This document shows positions 34,136-43,305 of a stretch of DNA of 64,000 nt, piece after piece. A model generated the notes under the pieces. It was not told where the DNA came from and searched no databases. It saw nothing but the letters and a program-made list of their open reading frames with translations. Position 1 is the first letter of the stretch. Each line of letters opens with the position of its first letter. This DNA comes from Lysinibacillus sp. B2A1 (lineage in GTDB: Bacteria; Bacillota; Bacilli; Bacillales_A; Planococcaceae). Both the position numbers and the translations under genes were made by a program. The DNA lies in assembly GCA_002973635.1 (NCBI GenBank), contig CP027224.1, positions 1,994,501 to 2,058,500 of the forward strand. Reading direction: 5' to 3'.

Positions 34136-35383
34136 ATGAGATATTTGGAGCAGCAAGACAGGGCGATAAGTAATGCCATCCAGCAAGAGCTTTCACGACA
34201 ACGTGATAACATCGAGTTGATTGCCTCAGAGAATTTTGTAAGTCAGGCAGTTATGGAGGCTTCTGGTACAATACTTACCAATAAGTACGCAGAGGGGTAT
34301 CCAGGACGTAGATTTTATGGGGGCTGTGAACACGTAGATATTGTTGAAGAGCGTGCTATTCAGCGTGTTAAAGAACTGTTTGGTGCTGAACATGCGAATG
34401 TACAGCCGCACTCTGGAGCACAGGCCAATATGGCAGTCTATTTTGCTTCTGTCAAATCAGGAGATACAATCTTAGGCATGAATTTATCGCATGGAGGGCA
34501 TCTAACACATGGCAGTCCTGTGAATTTTTCAGGGAAATTCTATAATTTTGTCCCGTATGGTGTAGATAAAGAGACAGGGCGAATTGATTTTGATCATGTC
34601 CGAAAACTAGCTCATCAGCATAGACCACGTATGATTGTCGCTGGTGCCAGTGCCTACCCTAGAATGATCGACTTTGAGTTATTCGCTCAAATTGCGAACG
34701 AGGTTGGAGCCCTATTCTTTGTAGATATGGCACATATTGCAGGGATTGTTGCAGCTGGTCTGCATCCTAACCCTTTACCACATGCTCATTTTGTGACCAC
34801 GACAACCCATAAAACGTTACGTGGACCAAGAGGGGGTATTGTTATGTGCCGTAAATCATGGGCACAAGCAATAGATAAAGCGATTTTCCCTGGATTACAG
34901 GGCGGTCCTCTTATGCATATCGTCGCCGCAAAAGCAGTTGCGCTGGGAGAGGCACTAAATCCAGATTTTAAGAGATATATCGAGAAGGTACTGGAAAATG
35001 CCAAAGTATTAGCTGAAACATTTATGAGTGAGGGATTAACTGTTGTCTCAGGAGGAACAGATAATCATATTATCTTACTGGATTTGCGTACAATTGGGCT
35101 TACTGGTAAAGAAGCTGAAGCAATACTCGACGAAGTGGGCATTACAGCAAATAAAAATACCATCCCTCATGATACAGCCAATCCATTAGTAACCAGTGGT
35201 ATTCGATTTGGTACTCCTGCCATTACAACTAGGGGATTGGGGCCAAAGGAAATGAAAGAAATTGCTCAATTAATTGCACTTGCCCTGAAAAATCCTAAGG
35301 ACGCAGCAGTTAAAAATCAAGTATTAGATAATGTGAGAGAAATAACATCTCAATTTCCTTTATATGAAGGACTTCATAAATAA
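34136..35383 (+). CDS. glyA: serine hydroxymethyltransferase
   Basis: 415 residues from ATG 34136 behind AAAGGA; a start at 34097 gives an unusual N-terminal extension. The PLP-dependent enzyme interconverts serine plus tetrahydrofolate with glycine plus methylene-tetrahydrofolate in the cytosol. Signatures: [69 protein letters not shown] and the PLP lysine in [14 protein letters not shown] (Lys226). Length is normal. The setting, in an operon after a PNPOx-like gene and under a likely MocR site, is unlike the usual housekeeping locus, so it may be a second, regulated copy. Confidence 0.93.
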   Translation: MRYLEQQDRAISNAIQQELSRQRDNIELIASENFVSQAVMEASGTILTNKYAEGYPGRRFYGGCEHVDIVEERAIQRVKELFGAEHANVQPHSGAQANMAVYFASVKSGDTILGMNLSHGGHLTHGSPVNFSGKFYNFVPYGVDKETGRIDFDHVRKLAHQHRPRMIVAGASAYPRMIDFELFAQIANEVGALFFVDMAHIAGIVAAGLHPNPLPHAHFVTTTTHKTLRGPRGGIVMCRKSWAQAIDKAIFPGLQGGPLMHIVAAKAVALGEALNPDFKRYIEKVLENAKVLAETFMSEGLTVVSGGTDNHIILLDLRTIGLTGKEAEAILDEVGITANKNTIPHDTANPLVTSGIRFGTPAITTRGLGPKEMKEIAQLIALALKNPKDAAVKNQVLDNVREITSQFPLYEGLHK

Positions 35384-35403
35384 AATAGGTTGAGGAATTA
35401 TAA

Positions 35404-35709
35404 ATGGATATTTCAAATATGCAAAAGTATGTAAGACAATTTAGTGAAGAAAAAGGATTTACGGTCAATACAATTCAAACTAGAATGCTTTATTTAGTTA
35501 CTGAGATTGGAGAGTTAGCTCAGGAAATTTTAAGTATTTCCTTTCATCCAACAGAAGAGAAGATCAAACTAACAAAAGAAAATATTGGTTTGGAGATGTA
35601 TGACGTAATTTTCAATGTAGTCGATCTCGCCAATCAATTAGATATTGATTTAGAGGATGCATTTCAAAAAAAGATGGAGATCAATAAGTACAGAACTTGG
35701 TATAAATAA
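35404..35709 (+). CDS. MazG-like nucleotide pyrophosphohydrolase
   Basis: 101 residues, 20 bases after glyA and translated from an ATG behind a weak GGTTGAGG. A single four-helix MazG unit with the Mg-binding acidic motifs EIGELAQEIL and EMYDVIFNVVDLAN, ending DAFQKKMEINKYRTWYK. Family members split (d)NTPs or modified nucleotides to monophosphates, acting as housecleaning enzymes. Co-transcription with glyA suggests a link with folate and thymidylate supply, but the substrate is unknown. Confidence 0.85.
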   Translation: MDISNMQKYVRQFSEEKGFTVNTIQTRMLYLVTEIGELAQEILSISFHPTEEKIKLTKENIGLEMYDVIFNVVDLANQLDIDLEDAFQKKMEINKYRTWYK

Positions 35710-35725
35710 TGCCATACAATCTAAA

Positions 35726-35768
35726 AGCCACTACCCCTAATCGCACTAGAGGTAGCGGCTATTTTTGA
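35726..35768 (+). terminator. terminator of the PNPOx-glyA-mazG operon
   Basis: AGCCACTACC / GGTAGCGGCT stem with one mismatch, then ATTTTTG, 17 bases after the MazG-like gene. Confidence 0.8.
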
Positions 35769-35796
35769 TTAGAAACTAAGAGCCGTTTATTAAGGA

Positions 35797-35847
35797 TTTA
35801 TGGATTGTCAGAAAATATATTTATGGATGTTTTTATACAATCCATAA
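35797..35847 (+). promoter_or_regulatory. candidate MocR operator, yggS-benE operon
   Basis: TTTATGGATTGT (35797-35808), TTTATGGATGT (35820-35830) and the inverse element ACAATCCATAA (35837-35847), which is the perfect reverse complement of the first. The two direct half-sites are 23 bases apart, about two helical turns. It lies 51 bases before yggS. Confidence 0.65.
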
Positions 35848-35897
35848 TAAGGTATGCTTAGTGCATTCATTTCAAAATAAAAAAAGGAGGAAACAAT

Positions 35898-36641
35898 ATG
35901 GTTCATTTAGTTGAAGAAAATCTTACAACTGTGAGGAAGCAGATGGAATTAGCTTGCCAAGCTGTAGGCCGTCAGAAAGAAGAGGTCAAATTGTTACTGG
36001 CAACAAAAACGGTTCCCCTTGAAAAATTAAAGATTGCTATGGAGGCAGGGGAAATGTTGTTTGGTGAGAATAAGGCTCAAGAACTTCGAGACAAATTTCC
36101 GCTTATGGAACAACATAACCAAGTAGAATGGCATTTTATCGGGCATTTGCAAACGAATAAAGTCAAATATGTGGTGAAGTATGTGACGCTAATTCATTCT
36201 GTTGATCGTTTGAAATTGGGACAGGCATTACATAACCAGCTTGTGAAAGAGAATAAAACGATGGATATTTTAGTACAGGTGAATACATCCCGTGAAACAA
36301 GTAAATTTGGTGTATCACCAGAATTAGCATTAGAGCTAGTTGAGCAATTATCCCAATTCGAAACATTGAATATAAAGGGGCTAATGACGATTGGAAAATT
36401 AAATGCCACCAATAATGAAACTAGGCATTGCTTCCAATTATTAAAGCAACTGCAAACTCAAATTCGTGCAAAAGAAATACCGCGTGTAGAGATGGATATT
36501 TTATCGATGGGCATGTCTGGAGATTTCACTGTTGCCATTGAGGAGGGCGCTACGATTATAAGAGTGGGGACGAAAGTGTTTGGGCAGCGCTATTTGCCAG
36601 ATGAATACTATTGGAATGAAAATAAGTTACATGATGATTAG
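35898..36641 (+). CDS. YggS family PLP-homeostasis protein
   Basis: 247 residues, ATG behind AAAGGAGG. The single-domain TIM barrel binds PLP on Lys37 (LLLATKTVP) and has the family motifs LFGENKAQELRDK, WHFIGHLQTNKVKYV, IHSVDRLKLGQAL, VNTSRETSKFGVSP, GLMTIG and SMGMSGDFTVAIEEGATIIR. YggS/PLPBP proteins carry no known enzymatic activity but buffer free PLP and affect amino-acid balance. In most Bacillales this gene sits in the cell-division cluster next to sepF. Here it is paired with a BenE-family transporter, so it is probably an additional copy with a regulated role. Confidence 0.92.
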   Translation: MVHLVEENLTTVRKQMELACQAVGRQKEEVKLLLATKTVPLEKLKIAMEAGEMLFGENKAQELRDKFPLMEQHNQVEWHFIGHLQTNKVKYVVKYVTLIHSVDRLKLGQALHNQLVKENKTMDILVQVNTSRETSKFGVSPELALELVEQLSQFETLNIKGLMTIGKLNATNNETRHCFQLLKQLQTQIRAKEIPRVEMDILSMGMSGDFTVAIEEGATIIRVGTKVFGQRYLPDEYYWNENKLHDD

Positions 36642-36658
36642 GAGAGGAGGAAAAGTCT

Positions 36659-37879
36659 ATGAACGTAACACAAAATTCATGGCGTGTTCATGATTTGCTA
36701 TCACCCGCAATAGCTGCTTTTATATCTGTCATTGTCAACTACGGAGGTACTTTTATCCTTGTATTTCAGGCTGCAAAGGTTGCTGGTCTTAGTCCAGAAA
36801 TGACTGCATCTTGGATATGGTCAATTTCTATCGGGGTTGGGATAACGGGCATATGGTTAAGTTATCGCTACCGTGAACCCATTATTACAGCTTGGTCAAC
36901 ACCTGGTGTGGCATTTCTTGTTTCAGCATTAGCACTTACACCCTATCCAGAAGCGATAGGTGCTTATATGATTTCCGCTATAGGATTTATTATTTTAGGT
37001 TTAACGGGAATGTTTGAACGTTTTGTCCAGCTTATTCCGCCAGGTATTGCCTCTGGACTTCTAGCTGGAATATTATTACAGTTTGGTATTTCAGCCTTTG
37101 GAGGAGCAAAAGTTGATCCTTTGCTTGTTGTTATTCTTTTTACTACGTATATAATTTTAAGACGATTTACATCTAGATATGCAATCGTGGGTATTTTGCT
37201 TACTGGATTAATCTATTTGATAAGCATGGGACAGGTGGATTTTAGTAATATCAAATTAGCCCTTGCAGCTCCAGTATTTGTTGCGCCAGAATTTTCCCTT
37301 CATGCTTTATTGGGTGTTGCTTTGCCTCTTTTTATTATTACTTTGACTGGTCAATATATGCCAGGGATGCTAGTATTGCGAAATGATGGATTTAAAACGA
37401 GCGCAAATCCAATTTTGATAATAACAGGTTTAGGCTCACTCCTAACAGCACCATTTGGATCTCACGCTTTTAATATAGCAGCTATTACTGCTGCAATTTG
37501 TACAGGAAAAGACGCTCACGAAGATTCTGGAAAGCGTTATATAGCTGGCATCATCTGTGGTATTTTTTATATTATTGTTGGCATTTTTGGCGTCACGTTG
37601 GCAGCTTTATTTTTAATTCTCCCTGCCACATTCATTGCTACATTAGCGGGCTTAGCATTGCTTGGTACAATAGGAAGCAGCCTTGCTAATGCTTTGATCA
37701 AACCCGAAGGACGTGAAACTGCACTAATTACATTTTTGGCTACAGCCGCGAATGTCACATTACTTGGAGTGGGAGGTGCGTTCTGGGGACTTGTAGCAGG
37801 TTTGGGGGCTCATTTATTGATAAATGGTCAGTTACTAAGGAAGCAACAAAATATGAATAGTATGCAACAAACTAAATAA
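36659..37879 (+). CDS. BenE/YdcO-family membrane transporter
   Basis: 406 residues, ATG behind GAGGAGG and only 17 bases after yggS. About twelve hydrophobic helices; family hallmarks include IAAFISVIVNYGGTFILVFQ, WSTPGVAFLVSALALT, IPPGIASGLLAGILLQFGIS, TGQYMPGMLVLRNDGF and GSHAFNIAAITAAICTGKDA. BenE proteins are described as benzoate/proton symporters. The tight coupling to yggS and the MocR-type site upstream suggest that this one carries a B6 vitamer or a related aromatic or amino compound. That is an inference from context. Confidence 0.85.
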   Translation: MNVTQNSWRVHDLLSPAIAAFISVIVNYGGTFILVFQAAKVAGLSPEMTASWIWSISIGVGITGIWLSYRYREPIITAWSTPGVAFLVSALALTPYPEAIGAYMISAIGFIILGLTGMFERFVQLIPPGIASGLLAGILLQFGISAFGGAKVDPLLVVILFTTYIILRRFTSRYAIVGILLTGLIYLISMGQVDFSNIKLALAAPVFVAPEFSLHALLGVALPLFIITLTGQYMPGMLVLRNDGFKTSANPILIITGLGSLLTAPFGSHAFNIAAITAAICTGKDAHEDSGKRYIAGIICGIFYIIVGIFGVTLAALFLILPATFIATLAGLALLGTIGSSLANALIKPEGRETALITFLATAANVTLLGVGGAFWGLVAGLGAHLLINGQLLRKQQNMNSMQQTK

Positions 37880-37891
37880 GAGACTTAACAT

Positions 37892-37934
37892 AGGCAGCCA
37901 TCTAAAATAAGGTAAGATGACTGCCTTTATTTTT
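37892..37934 (+). terminator. convergent terminator between benE and mocR
   Basis: AGGCAG-C-CATCT / AGATG-A-CTGCCT stem (37892-37903, 37915-37926) followed by TTATTTTTGG. Confidence 0.8.
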
Positions 37935-37954
37935 GGTTGGGGCATTAACAAGTA

Positions 37955-39385
37955 TTATAATAATATCTTTGCCAAACGATCAATCCCTTCTTCAATCGCT
38001 GCCTCATCTATTTTAGCAAACCCTAATACCCATCCTTTTCGATTACTTTCTAAGCAATATTTGCTAAGCGGATAAACACGGACGCCTTGTTTCAGCGCTA
38101 GATTCGTCAGTTCCTCTTCCTCAAATGATTCCTCAGCTTCGAGAAGCATATGAAGGCCCGTCTCAATCCCGCTTAATTTAAAGTGTTTACCAAGACCTGT
38201 AGCCATAATGGCCTTTGTCATAGCCTCGTGTCTTCGGCGATAGACATTTCTAACTCTTCTCATATGACGCATAAAATGACCGTGTTCAATAAAATGGGAA
38301 AGTGTTAGTTGCTCCATAATTGGAAGATGGCGGTAAGTTAATGCTTGTACCTGCGCAAGCTGGCGAATAGCGTCTTTTGGACCAATAACCGCTGAAATTC
38401 GTATACCAGGAGCCACCATTTTGGAAAAACTCATCATATACAATGTATGTTGAGGCTGCTGGCTAAATAAAGTAGGAAGTGGGCCACCACGATACCTAAA
38501 TTCGCCATCATAATCATCTTCTACAATCCAAAATTGACTTTGAGCAGCCATTTGCAATAATTGCTGCCTGCGAGGTTCTGACAAAATAACGCCGACCGCA
38601 CACTGATGGGAAGGGGTAACAAAAGTAAGCTTTGATTGCGGATGGATGTGATCAACCTGTAAACCGTACTCATCAACAGGAACAGGAACAACATTCATAC
38701 GTCGAAATTTCATTGTCATCCATGCTGCCGGAAATCCAGGATCTTCAACAGAAACTGTTTCACCTTCATGTAAAAGTGCCTGAGCAATTAAATCGATACT
38801 ATGCTGTGCTCCTGAAGTTAAGATAATTTGATCGATATCTACATGAACTCCTCTTTCGAATGTCAAATATCGTTGAATCTGTTCACGCAGGGGTGTAAAA
38901 CCATATGGATTGCCGTATCCCCAAGTGTCCAAATCTGCAACGGCTGATGCCTGTAAAAAAGATTGTCTCCAAATTTTTCGAAAATGCTCATCTAAATATG
39001 GCTCATGGGGGCAAAAATCAATTTCAACATGCTGCTGTTCTGAACCTCTAAACCAATTGTTCAAGTGATCTACAGCTGTGCTTATGTAAGGTAATTCTGG
39101 TGTTGGGGGGCCTTGGTGCATATATTCTTCCTGTGCGCCTGCTTTATAGCCCCATTCACTTACTCTTGTTCCACCACGCCAGTTTGTAACAGTATATCCA
39201 CGGCTGAATAACTCTTCATATACAATTTGGATGGTGGAGCGCGAAACACCAACTAATAAGGCGAGCTCTCGAGTTGGGGGAAGCAGCTCACCTGGTGGCC
39301 ATTTTCCTGTTGTAATATTATGAATAGCTTGGTCCAGCAATTGCTGCCATATAGGACTCTTATCCTCTCGATTAACTTTTAGCAT
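37955..39385 (-). CDS. MocR-type regulator (GntR helix-turn-helix fused to an aminotransferase-like domain)
   Basis: 476 residues from ATG 39385; a TTG at 39400 is a weaker alternative. Residues ~10-80 are a GntR winged helix (SPIWQQLLDQAIHNITTGKW, LPPTRELALLVGVSRSTIQI). The rest is a fold-type I aminotransferase domain: YGNPYGFTPLREQIQRYL, LTSGAQHSIDLIAQALLHEG, FVTPSHQCAVGVILSEPRRQ, FWIVEDDYDGEFRYRGGPLP and the PLP-lysine region YMMSFSKMVAPGIRISAVIG. MocR proteins such as PdxR and GabR sense PLP alone or with an amine and activate nearby genes. The convergent operons carry B6-linked genes and similar sites, so PdxR-like control is likely. Confidence 0.93.
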   Translation of the reverse strand: MLKVNREDKSPIWQQLLDQAIHNITTGKWPPGELLPPTRELALLVGVSRSTIQIVYEELFSRGYTVTNWRGGTRVSEWGYKAGAQEEYMHQGPPTPELPYISTAVDHLNNWFRGSEQQHVEIDFCPHEPYLDEHFRKIWRQSFLQASAVADLDTWGYGNPYGFTPLREQIQRYLTFERGVHVDIDQIILTSGAQHSIDLIAQALLHEGETVSVEDPGFPAAWMTMKFRRMNVVPVPVDEYGLQVDHIHPQSKLTFVTPSHQCAVGVILSEPRRQQLLQMAAQSQFWIVEDDYDGEFRYRGGPLPTLFSQQPQHTLYMMSFSKMVAPGIRISAVIGPKDAIRQLAQVQALTYRHLPIMEQLTLSHFIEHGHFMRHMRRVRNVYRRRHEAMTKAIMATGLGKHFKLSGIETGLHMLLEAEESFEEEELTNLALKQGVRVYPLSKYCLESNRKGWVLGFAKIDEAAIEEGIDRLAKILL

Positions 39386-39420
39386 TTCATTCACTTCCAA
39401 TCTATAAATAAATATTCTTT

Positions 39421-39470
39421 ATATGGACTGTTGTATAGTGTGGAAAAGTTGAGTTAAATACATTCCATAA
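39421..39470 (-). promoter_or_regulatory. candidate autoregulatory MocR site
   Basis: ATATGGACTGT (39421-39431) and ACATTCCATAA (39460-39470) are inverted half-sites with the same offset (39 bases start to start) as the outer pair upstream of yggS. The middle direct repeat is not clear here. The site lies 36-85 bases before the mocR start. Confidence 0.5.
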
Positions 39471-39674
39471 TTTGAATGCTATCATAAATTTATGTTGCTT
39501 TGCAATGAAGCTGAAAGTAACTTTTCTATTTCATATGTGTTGATTAACCAAATTCATCCCGCATTTACTTGATACAGTTCCTGATGAAATACGAGTATCT
39601 CTTTAAGACCGATGCACCACTCAACAGGCAGGGTGGTGGCACAAAGAAGCTTACCAAGAAAAAAAGACAAAGTA

Positions 39675-39727
39675 CCGAATAAAAAGGTTGAGAAATTATT
39701 TTCTCAACCTTTTTATTCGGTGTTTTT
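39675..39727 (-). terminator. long terminator of the PhzF-like gene
   Basis: Perfect 21-base stem (39675-39695, 39700-39720) with loop TTAT; T runs lie at both sides, so it can act in either direction. The rest of 39386-39674 holds only the mocR promoter region and no gene I can support. Confidence 0.88.
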
Positions 39728-39733
39728 TTATTT

Positions 39734-40591
39734 TCACTCAATATTTTCTACATTTAAACACTTAGTTTCACAGTAATAGCCTTTGCCGCCAACATAAACT
39801 TTTTCTATTTTATTCTTGCTATTGGTTGCTAATTTAACTAATATTTCGGAAGGCGAGTGTAAAGAATAACCTTGTTCAAATACATAGACTTCTTTTTGCA
39901 AGTAGTGCTGTTCATAAAGGTAGCAAGCTAATGCACCGTTTGAAGTTCCAGTCGCTGCTTCTTCATTGATGTCGTATAGTGGAGCAAAATTTCTGCATAT
40001 AATTCGATTGTCATTAAACGTATATAGATGCATCCCGACAACATTATAATACTTGCTGATTTCTTTAATTTTTTCAAAATTAGGTAGCAGTGCATGTAAT
40101 CGTGTTTCGCTTTTTATAGGAATTAGAATATCTTTTAAGCCCGTGGAGACAATTTGAATTGGGTATTTATTGTCTATAGCTTTAATGTCAAAACAGTCGA
40201 TGAACTCGTTTGGAGATACAACATCATAGAATATCGGTTTGTTTTGTTCCATGAATATGATGTCATCGTTTATGGTAATAGTAAGAACACCGCTGTTCGT
40301 TTCAATCGTATAGTGATTCCTGAAAAGTTTATTTAAATGCATCAGTATCGCGAAAGAGCCAATTGTGGCATGACCACATAAATCAACTTCTTCTTTTGGT
40401 GTAAAATACTCAAATTTATAATCAGCAATTTCAGATTCTGATATAAATGCGGTTTCCGCATAGCCCAGTTGTTTGGCTATTGCCATTTTTTGAGTAGTGG
40501 TCAATGTATTCTCAATAAATACCACTCCTGCTTTATTTCCGCCTTTATGATCCTTGCTAAATGCACTTGCAACATAAACGGATATTTTCAT
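39734..40591 (-). CDS. PhzF family isomerase-like protein
   Basis: 285 residues from ATG 40591 behind GAAAGAAGG; a frame open to 40687 is rejected. The PhzF double hotdog-like fold shows the signatures KGGNKAGVVFIE near the start, LGYAETAFISESEI, YKFEYFTPKEEVDLCGHATI, and in the second half RNFAPLYDINEEAATGTSNG and YSLHSPSEILVKL. PhzF proteins are isomerases or epimerases of amino-acid-like substrates; for most members the substrate is not known. The usual Asn-Pro in GNP is Asn-Lys here. The gene stands alone and is not part of a phenazine cluster. Confidence 0.88.
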   Translation of the reverse strand: MKISVYVASAFSKDHKGGNKAGVVFIENTLTTTQKMAIAKQLGYAETAFISESEIADYKFEYFTPKEEVDLCGHATIGSFAILMHLNKLFRNHYTIETNSGVLTITINDDIIFMEQNKPIFYDVVSPNEFIDCFDIKAIDNKYPIQIVSTGLKDILIPIKSETRLHALLPNFEKIKEISKYYNVVGMHLYTFNDNRIICRNFAPLYDINEEAATGTSNGALACYLYEQHYLQKEVYVFEQGYSLHSPSEILVKLATNSKNKIEKVYVGGKGYYCETKCLNVENIE

Positions 40592-41166
40592 AAGACACCT
40601 TCTTTCCTCACTTATAGTAAATTGTAGCATAGAAAGCACTACGTATAAATGTTGTTGGATAAATTTGCTATAAAGCAAGAGACACACTATTTTTTAGCAT
40701 CTGAACACTCCAAAAATAGTTTGTCTACAGTCTGAATACCAGCCTTTTCGCGCGATTGTTAAGTAACACAGGTAGAAAAAGATCAAACTTTTTTATAAAA
40801 CCAAAACTTAAATCTATTGGATAAAAACAATCTTTATTTCAAAATAGATTGTTTTTATTTATCATAAAATGCAGTTTATGAGACATTTTTGTCCAAACTT
40901 TATTTTAAAGTTACATCGGGCGAGATTGTTCGTGCGACACGTTGGTAAAAAACTGGTTAATCAACAGACGTGTATCTATTTCTATGTTCATTGATAGCTA
41001 ATCCACGCATCCATAACTAGAGTCCTTTGAAATTGTGTGTTACTATAAAATACAATAATTTAATCATCTGTTTGGTAATATATTGAAAAATGTTGCGAAT
41101 AGCTCATCATTAAGTATTGATATTATAAAAAATAGCGATTTTACAGGCAGAAAATGAGTGAAGTAT
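40592..41166. other. intergenic region with one orphan hairpin
   Basis: About 575 bases. A 13-base stem ATAAAAACAATCT / AGATTGTTTTTAT (40821-40833, 40846-40858) resembles a bidirectional terminator, but no gene ends near it on either strand. Nothing else was recognised. Confidence 0.5.
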
Positions 41167-42417
41167 ATGTCTTATGAAAACAAAATTCTACAAATGAAAA
41201 AAATGCTGGGTAAAAAAACTACGACAACAGTCAAACAAGAGAAGCCTGCCATGTATGAAAAGCCCGAAATCCCTAGCTATACAGAGCGATGGGAAAGAGC
41301 TGGGTTGACTGTTGTAGAAAATGATTTTGGTATTGTTTTTAAACGGCAGGTGCATTATCCATTTCATTATCAACATGGTCATTATAAGTTGCAGTCATTT
41401 TTCGAGGCACTAGCCAAATGGCAAGAGGCAAATTTTGAGCATCCCTATGCACTAGATATCGATGAACAGGTATTATTTTTTGATACGGAGACGACAGGCT
41501 TAAAGGGAGTAGGTACACAAATTTTTCTTCTTGGTTTTTTAGAGGTTTCAGATGGAAGCTTTATTTTAACGCAATATCTACTTGCAGATCCAGCACACGA
41601 AGCAGCATTACTTTTTGAGTCTAAGCTTTGGCAAAAAACAGCAACAGTCATTACCTACAATGGTAAAAGCTTTGACTGGCCACAGCTTGAAACACGTTGG
41701 ACGCTCCACCAAAAAGAACTACCTAAATTACGTTCACAACGACAAATCGATTTGCTGCATAGTTCAAAGCGTTTATGGAAAAATGATATGGAACGGATGA
41801 AGTTAAAATCGGTGGAGGAGGAGAAGCTTGGCTTTTCACGCATAGCTGATATTCCGGGTTATCTAGCACCTATTATTTATTTAGATGCTATTAAAAGCGG
41901 TATGCCCGATGCACTAATGAAGGTATTGCTTCATAATGAGTGGGATTTACTTTCACTAATTACACTCTATTCTCACTCTATAAACTTGTTGTTTGAGGAG
42001 TCGAATGAGGAATCTGCCAATACCATCACCAATATTGGGAAATGGTATGCAGATTTAAAGGAGAGCACTCAAAGTGTGAGGATATTAGAAAAGGTAACAA
42101 CGCAATTTGATGCACTTGAGGCAGGTCATGCTCAATATTATTTGGCCCTACAGCATAAAAGAAATAAAAAGTTTAACGAGGCTATTGATGCCTTTGTGGC
42201 TTCTCTTCATTTCATTGATTCACGAAAAAAGTTGCATGCTTTAGAACAGCTAGCCATAATCTATGAGCATCAGCTAAAAGATTACGTACAGGCCCTTTAT
42301 TATACGCAAGAAGGCATACAATTAATAAAAAAGGATGAGCATTGGAGAGTAGAACAAAAACAAAAATGGGAAATTTCTTGGGAAAAGAGATTATACAGAT
42401 TAGGAAATAAGAAATAA
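41167..42417 (+). CDS. yprB: YprB-type ribonuclease H-like protein
   Basis: 416 residues; ATG 41167 is preferred over GTG 41158 because it matches the usual MSxxNK start of the family. Residues ~95-260 are a DEDD-type 3'-5' exonuclease fold: VLFFDTETTGLKGVGTQIFL (DxE), VITYNGKSFDWPQLETRW and a last Asp in LHNEWDLLSLITLY. The C-terminal third is helical TPR-like (GHAQYYLALQHKRNKKFNEA, VQALYYTQEGIQLI). Bacillus YprB is a nucleic-acid exonuclease of unclear role. It lies upstream of gpsB as in other Bacillales. Confidence 0.85.
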   Translation: MSYENKILQMKKMLGKKTTTTVKQEKPAMYEKPEIPSYTERWERAGLTVVENDFGIVFKRQVHYPFHYQHGHYKLQSFFEALAKWQEANFEHPYALDIDEQVLFFDTETTGLKGVGTQIFLLGFLEVSDGSFILTQYLLADPAHEAALLFESKLWQKTATVITYNGKSFDWPQLETRWTLHQKELPKLRSQRQIDLLHSSKRLWKNDMERMKLKSVEEEKLGFSRIADIPGYLAPIIYLDAIKSGMPDALMKVLLHNEWDLLSLITLYSHSINLLFEESNEESANTITNIGKWYADLKESTQSVRILEKVTTQFDALEAGHAQYYLALQHKRNKKFNEAIDAFVASLHFIDSRKKLHALEQLAIIYEHQLKDYVQALYYTQEGIQLIKKDEHWRVEQKQKWEISWEKRLYRLGNKK

Positions 42418-42538
42418 TTTCCCGGGTAAGCGCATATAACGACAAGTTTAGCCTTACATTTGGTGTTTTCAGACGATATAATGTGGTGAAGTATGCTATA
42501 ATGATTTCGTGTATGTAGTGTGAGGAAGGGCGATGTGA

Positions 42539-42832
42539 ATGGACATTAAATTAACGTCAAAAATGATCCTTGAAAAGGAATTTAAGAAAAATTTTAAAGG
42601 CTATAATGTAGAAGAAGTCGATTCATTTCTTGATGAAATTATTCAAGATTATGAAACGTTTGAAAAAGTGGTGGCCCAACTACGTGAAGAAAACAGACAG
42701 CTTAGAGAAGAAATTGATAGTACTCCTAAGAGACAACCTGTTGCGTCGACAGCTGGTACGACAAACTTTGATATTTTAAAACGTCTTTCGAATTTGGAAA
42801 AACATGTATTTGGTAGCAAGTTATACGAATAA
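42539..42832 (+). CDS. gpsB: cell-division regulator GpsB
   Basis: 97 residues, ATG behind GGAAGGG. N-terminal DivIVA-like domain ([37 protein letters not shown]), coiled coil ([12 protein letters not shown]), a low-complexity linker ([15 protein letters not shown]) and the C-terminal hexamerisation helix ([16 protein letters not shown]). GpsB shuttles penicillin-binding protein 1 between septum and side wall. Length is normal. It is followed directly by rnpB, an arrangement common in Bacillales. Confidence 0.95.
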   Translation: MDIKLTSKMILEKEFKKNFKGYNVEEVDSFLDEIIQDYETFEKVVAQLREENRQLREEIDSTPKRQPVASTAGTTNFDILKRLSNLEKHVFGSKLYE

Positions 42833-42847
42833 TTTTTATCATTTACA

Positions 42848-42876
42848 TTGTATTTATTATAAAACTCTAGTATAAT
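42848..42876 (+). promoter_or_regulatory. rnpB promoter
   Basis: TTGTAT (42848-42853) and TATAAT (42871-42876) separated by 17 bases, placing the start of transcription at about 42883-42886, where the RNA's 5' strand begins. Confidence 0.75.
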
Positions 42877-42883
42877 GTTTTGT

Positions 42884-43290
42884 ATCATCATGAAATTCGA
42901 GTAATCGCTGCGGCGCTAGACGTTGTAGAGGAAAGTCCATGCTCACACGGCTCTGAGACGACCGTAGTGTTCGTGCTTACTGAAAAAATAAGGTAAGGCA
43001 GCTGTTAAAGGCTGACGGCGGAAGGAAAACCTAAGTCTTCTTGATATGGTTGAAACTTCCTGAAAGTGCCACAGTGACGAAGCTTGCTTGGAAACTTGCA
43101 AGGTGGAACGAGGTAAACCCCACGAGTGAGAAACCCAAATTATGGTAGGGGCACTCTCTAGAAGGAATTGAACGGATAGAGGGACAGAGTTTTGCTCTGT
43201 AGATAGATGATTACTACCCGGTTGTACGAGGTGCAAACTGTTTGAGTACTCGGGAACAAAACATGGCTTATGGAATTTATGATGCTTAAC
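42884..43290 (+). ncRNA. rnpB: RNase P RNA, B-type
   Basis: The ~400-base RNA component of RNase P. The universally conserved stretches are present and in order: GAGTAATCGCTGCGG near the 5' end, GAGGAAAGTCCATGCTC, AGGCTGACGG, GAAAGTGCCACAGTGACGAA, GGTAAACCCCACGAGTGAGA, AACCCAAATTATGGTAGGGG, TAGATAGATGATTACTACC, GGAACAAAACATGGCTTA. The 5' end (CATCATGAAATTC) pairs with the 3' end (GAATTTATGATG). The arrangement is that of Bacillus-type RNA. It matures tRNA 5' ends with RnpA. The exact ends are estimated from the promoter and the terminal pairing. Confidence 0.97.
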
Positions 43291-43305
43291 TATGAAATAA
43301 CAAGC

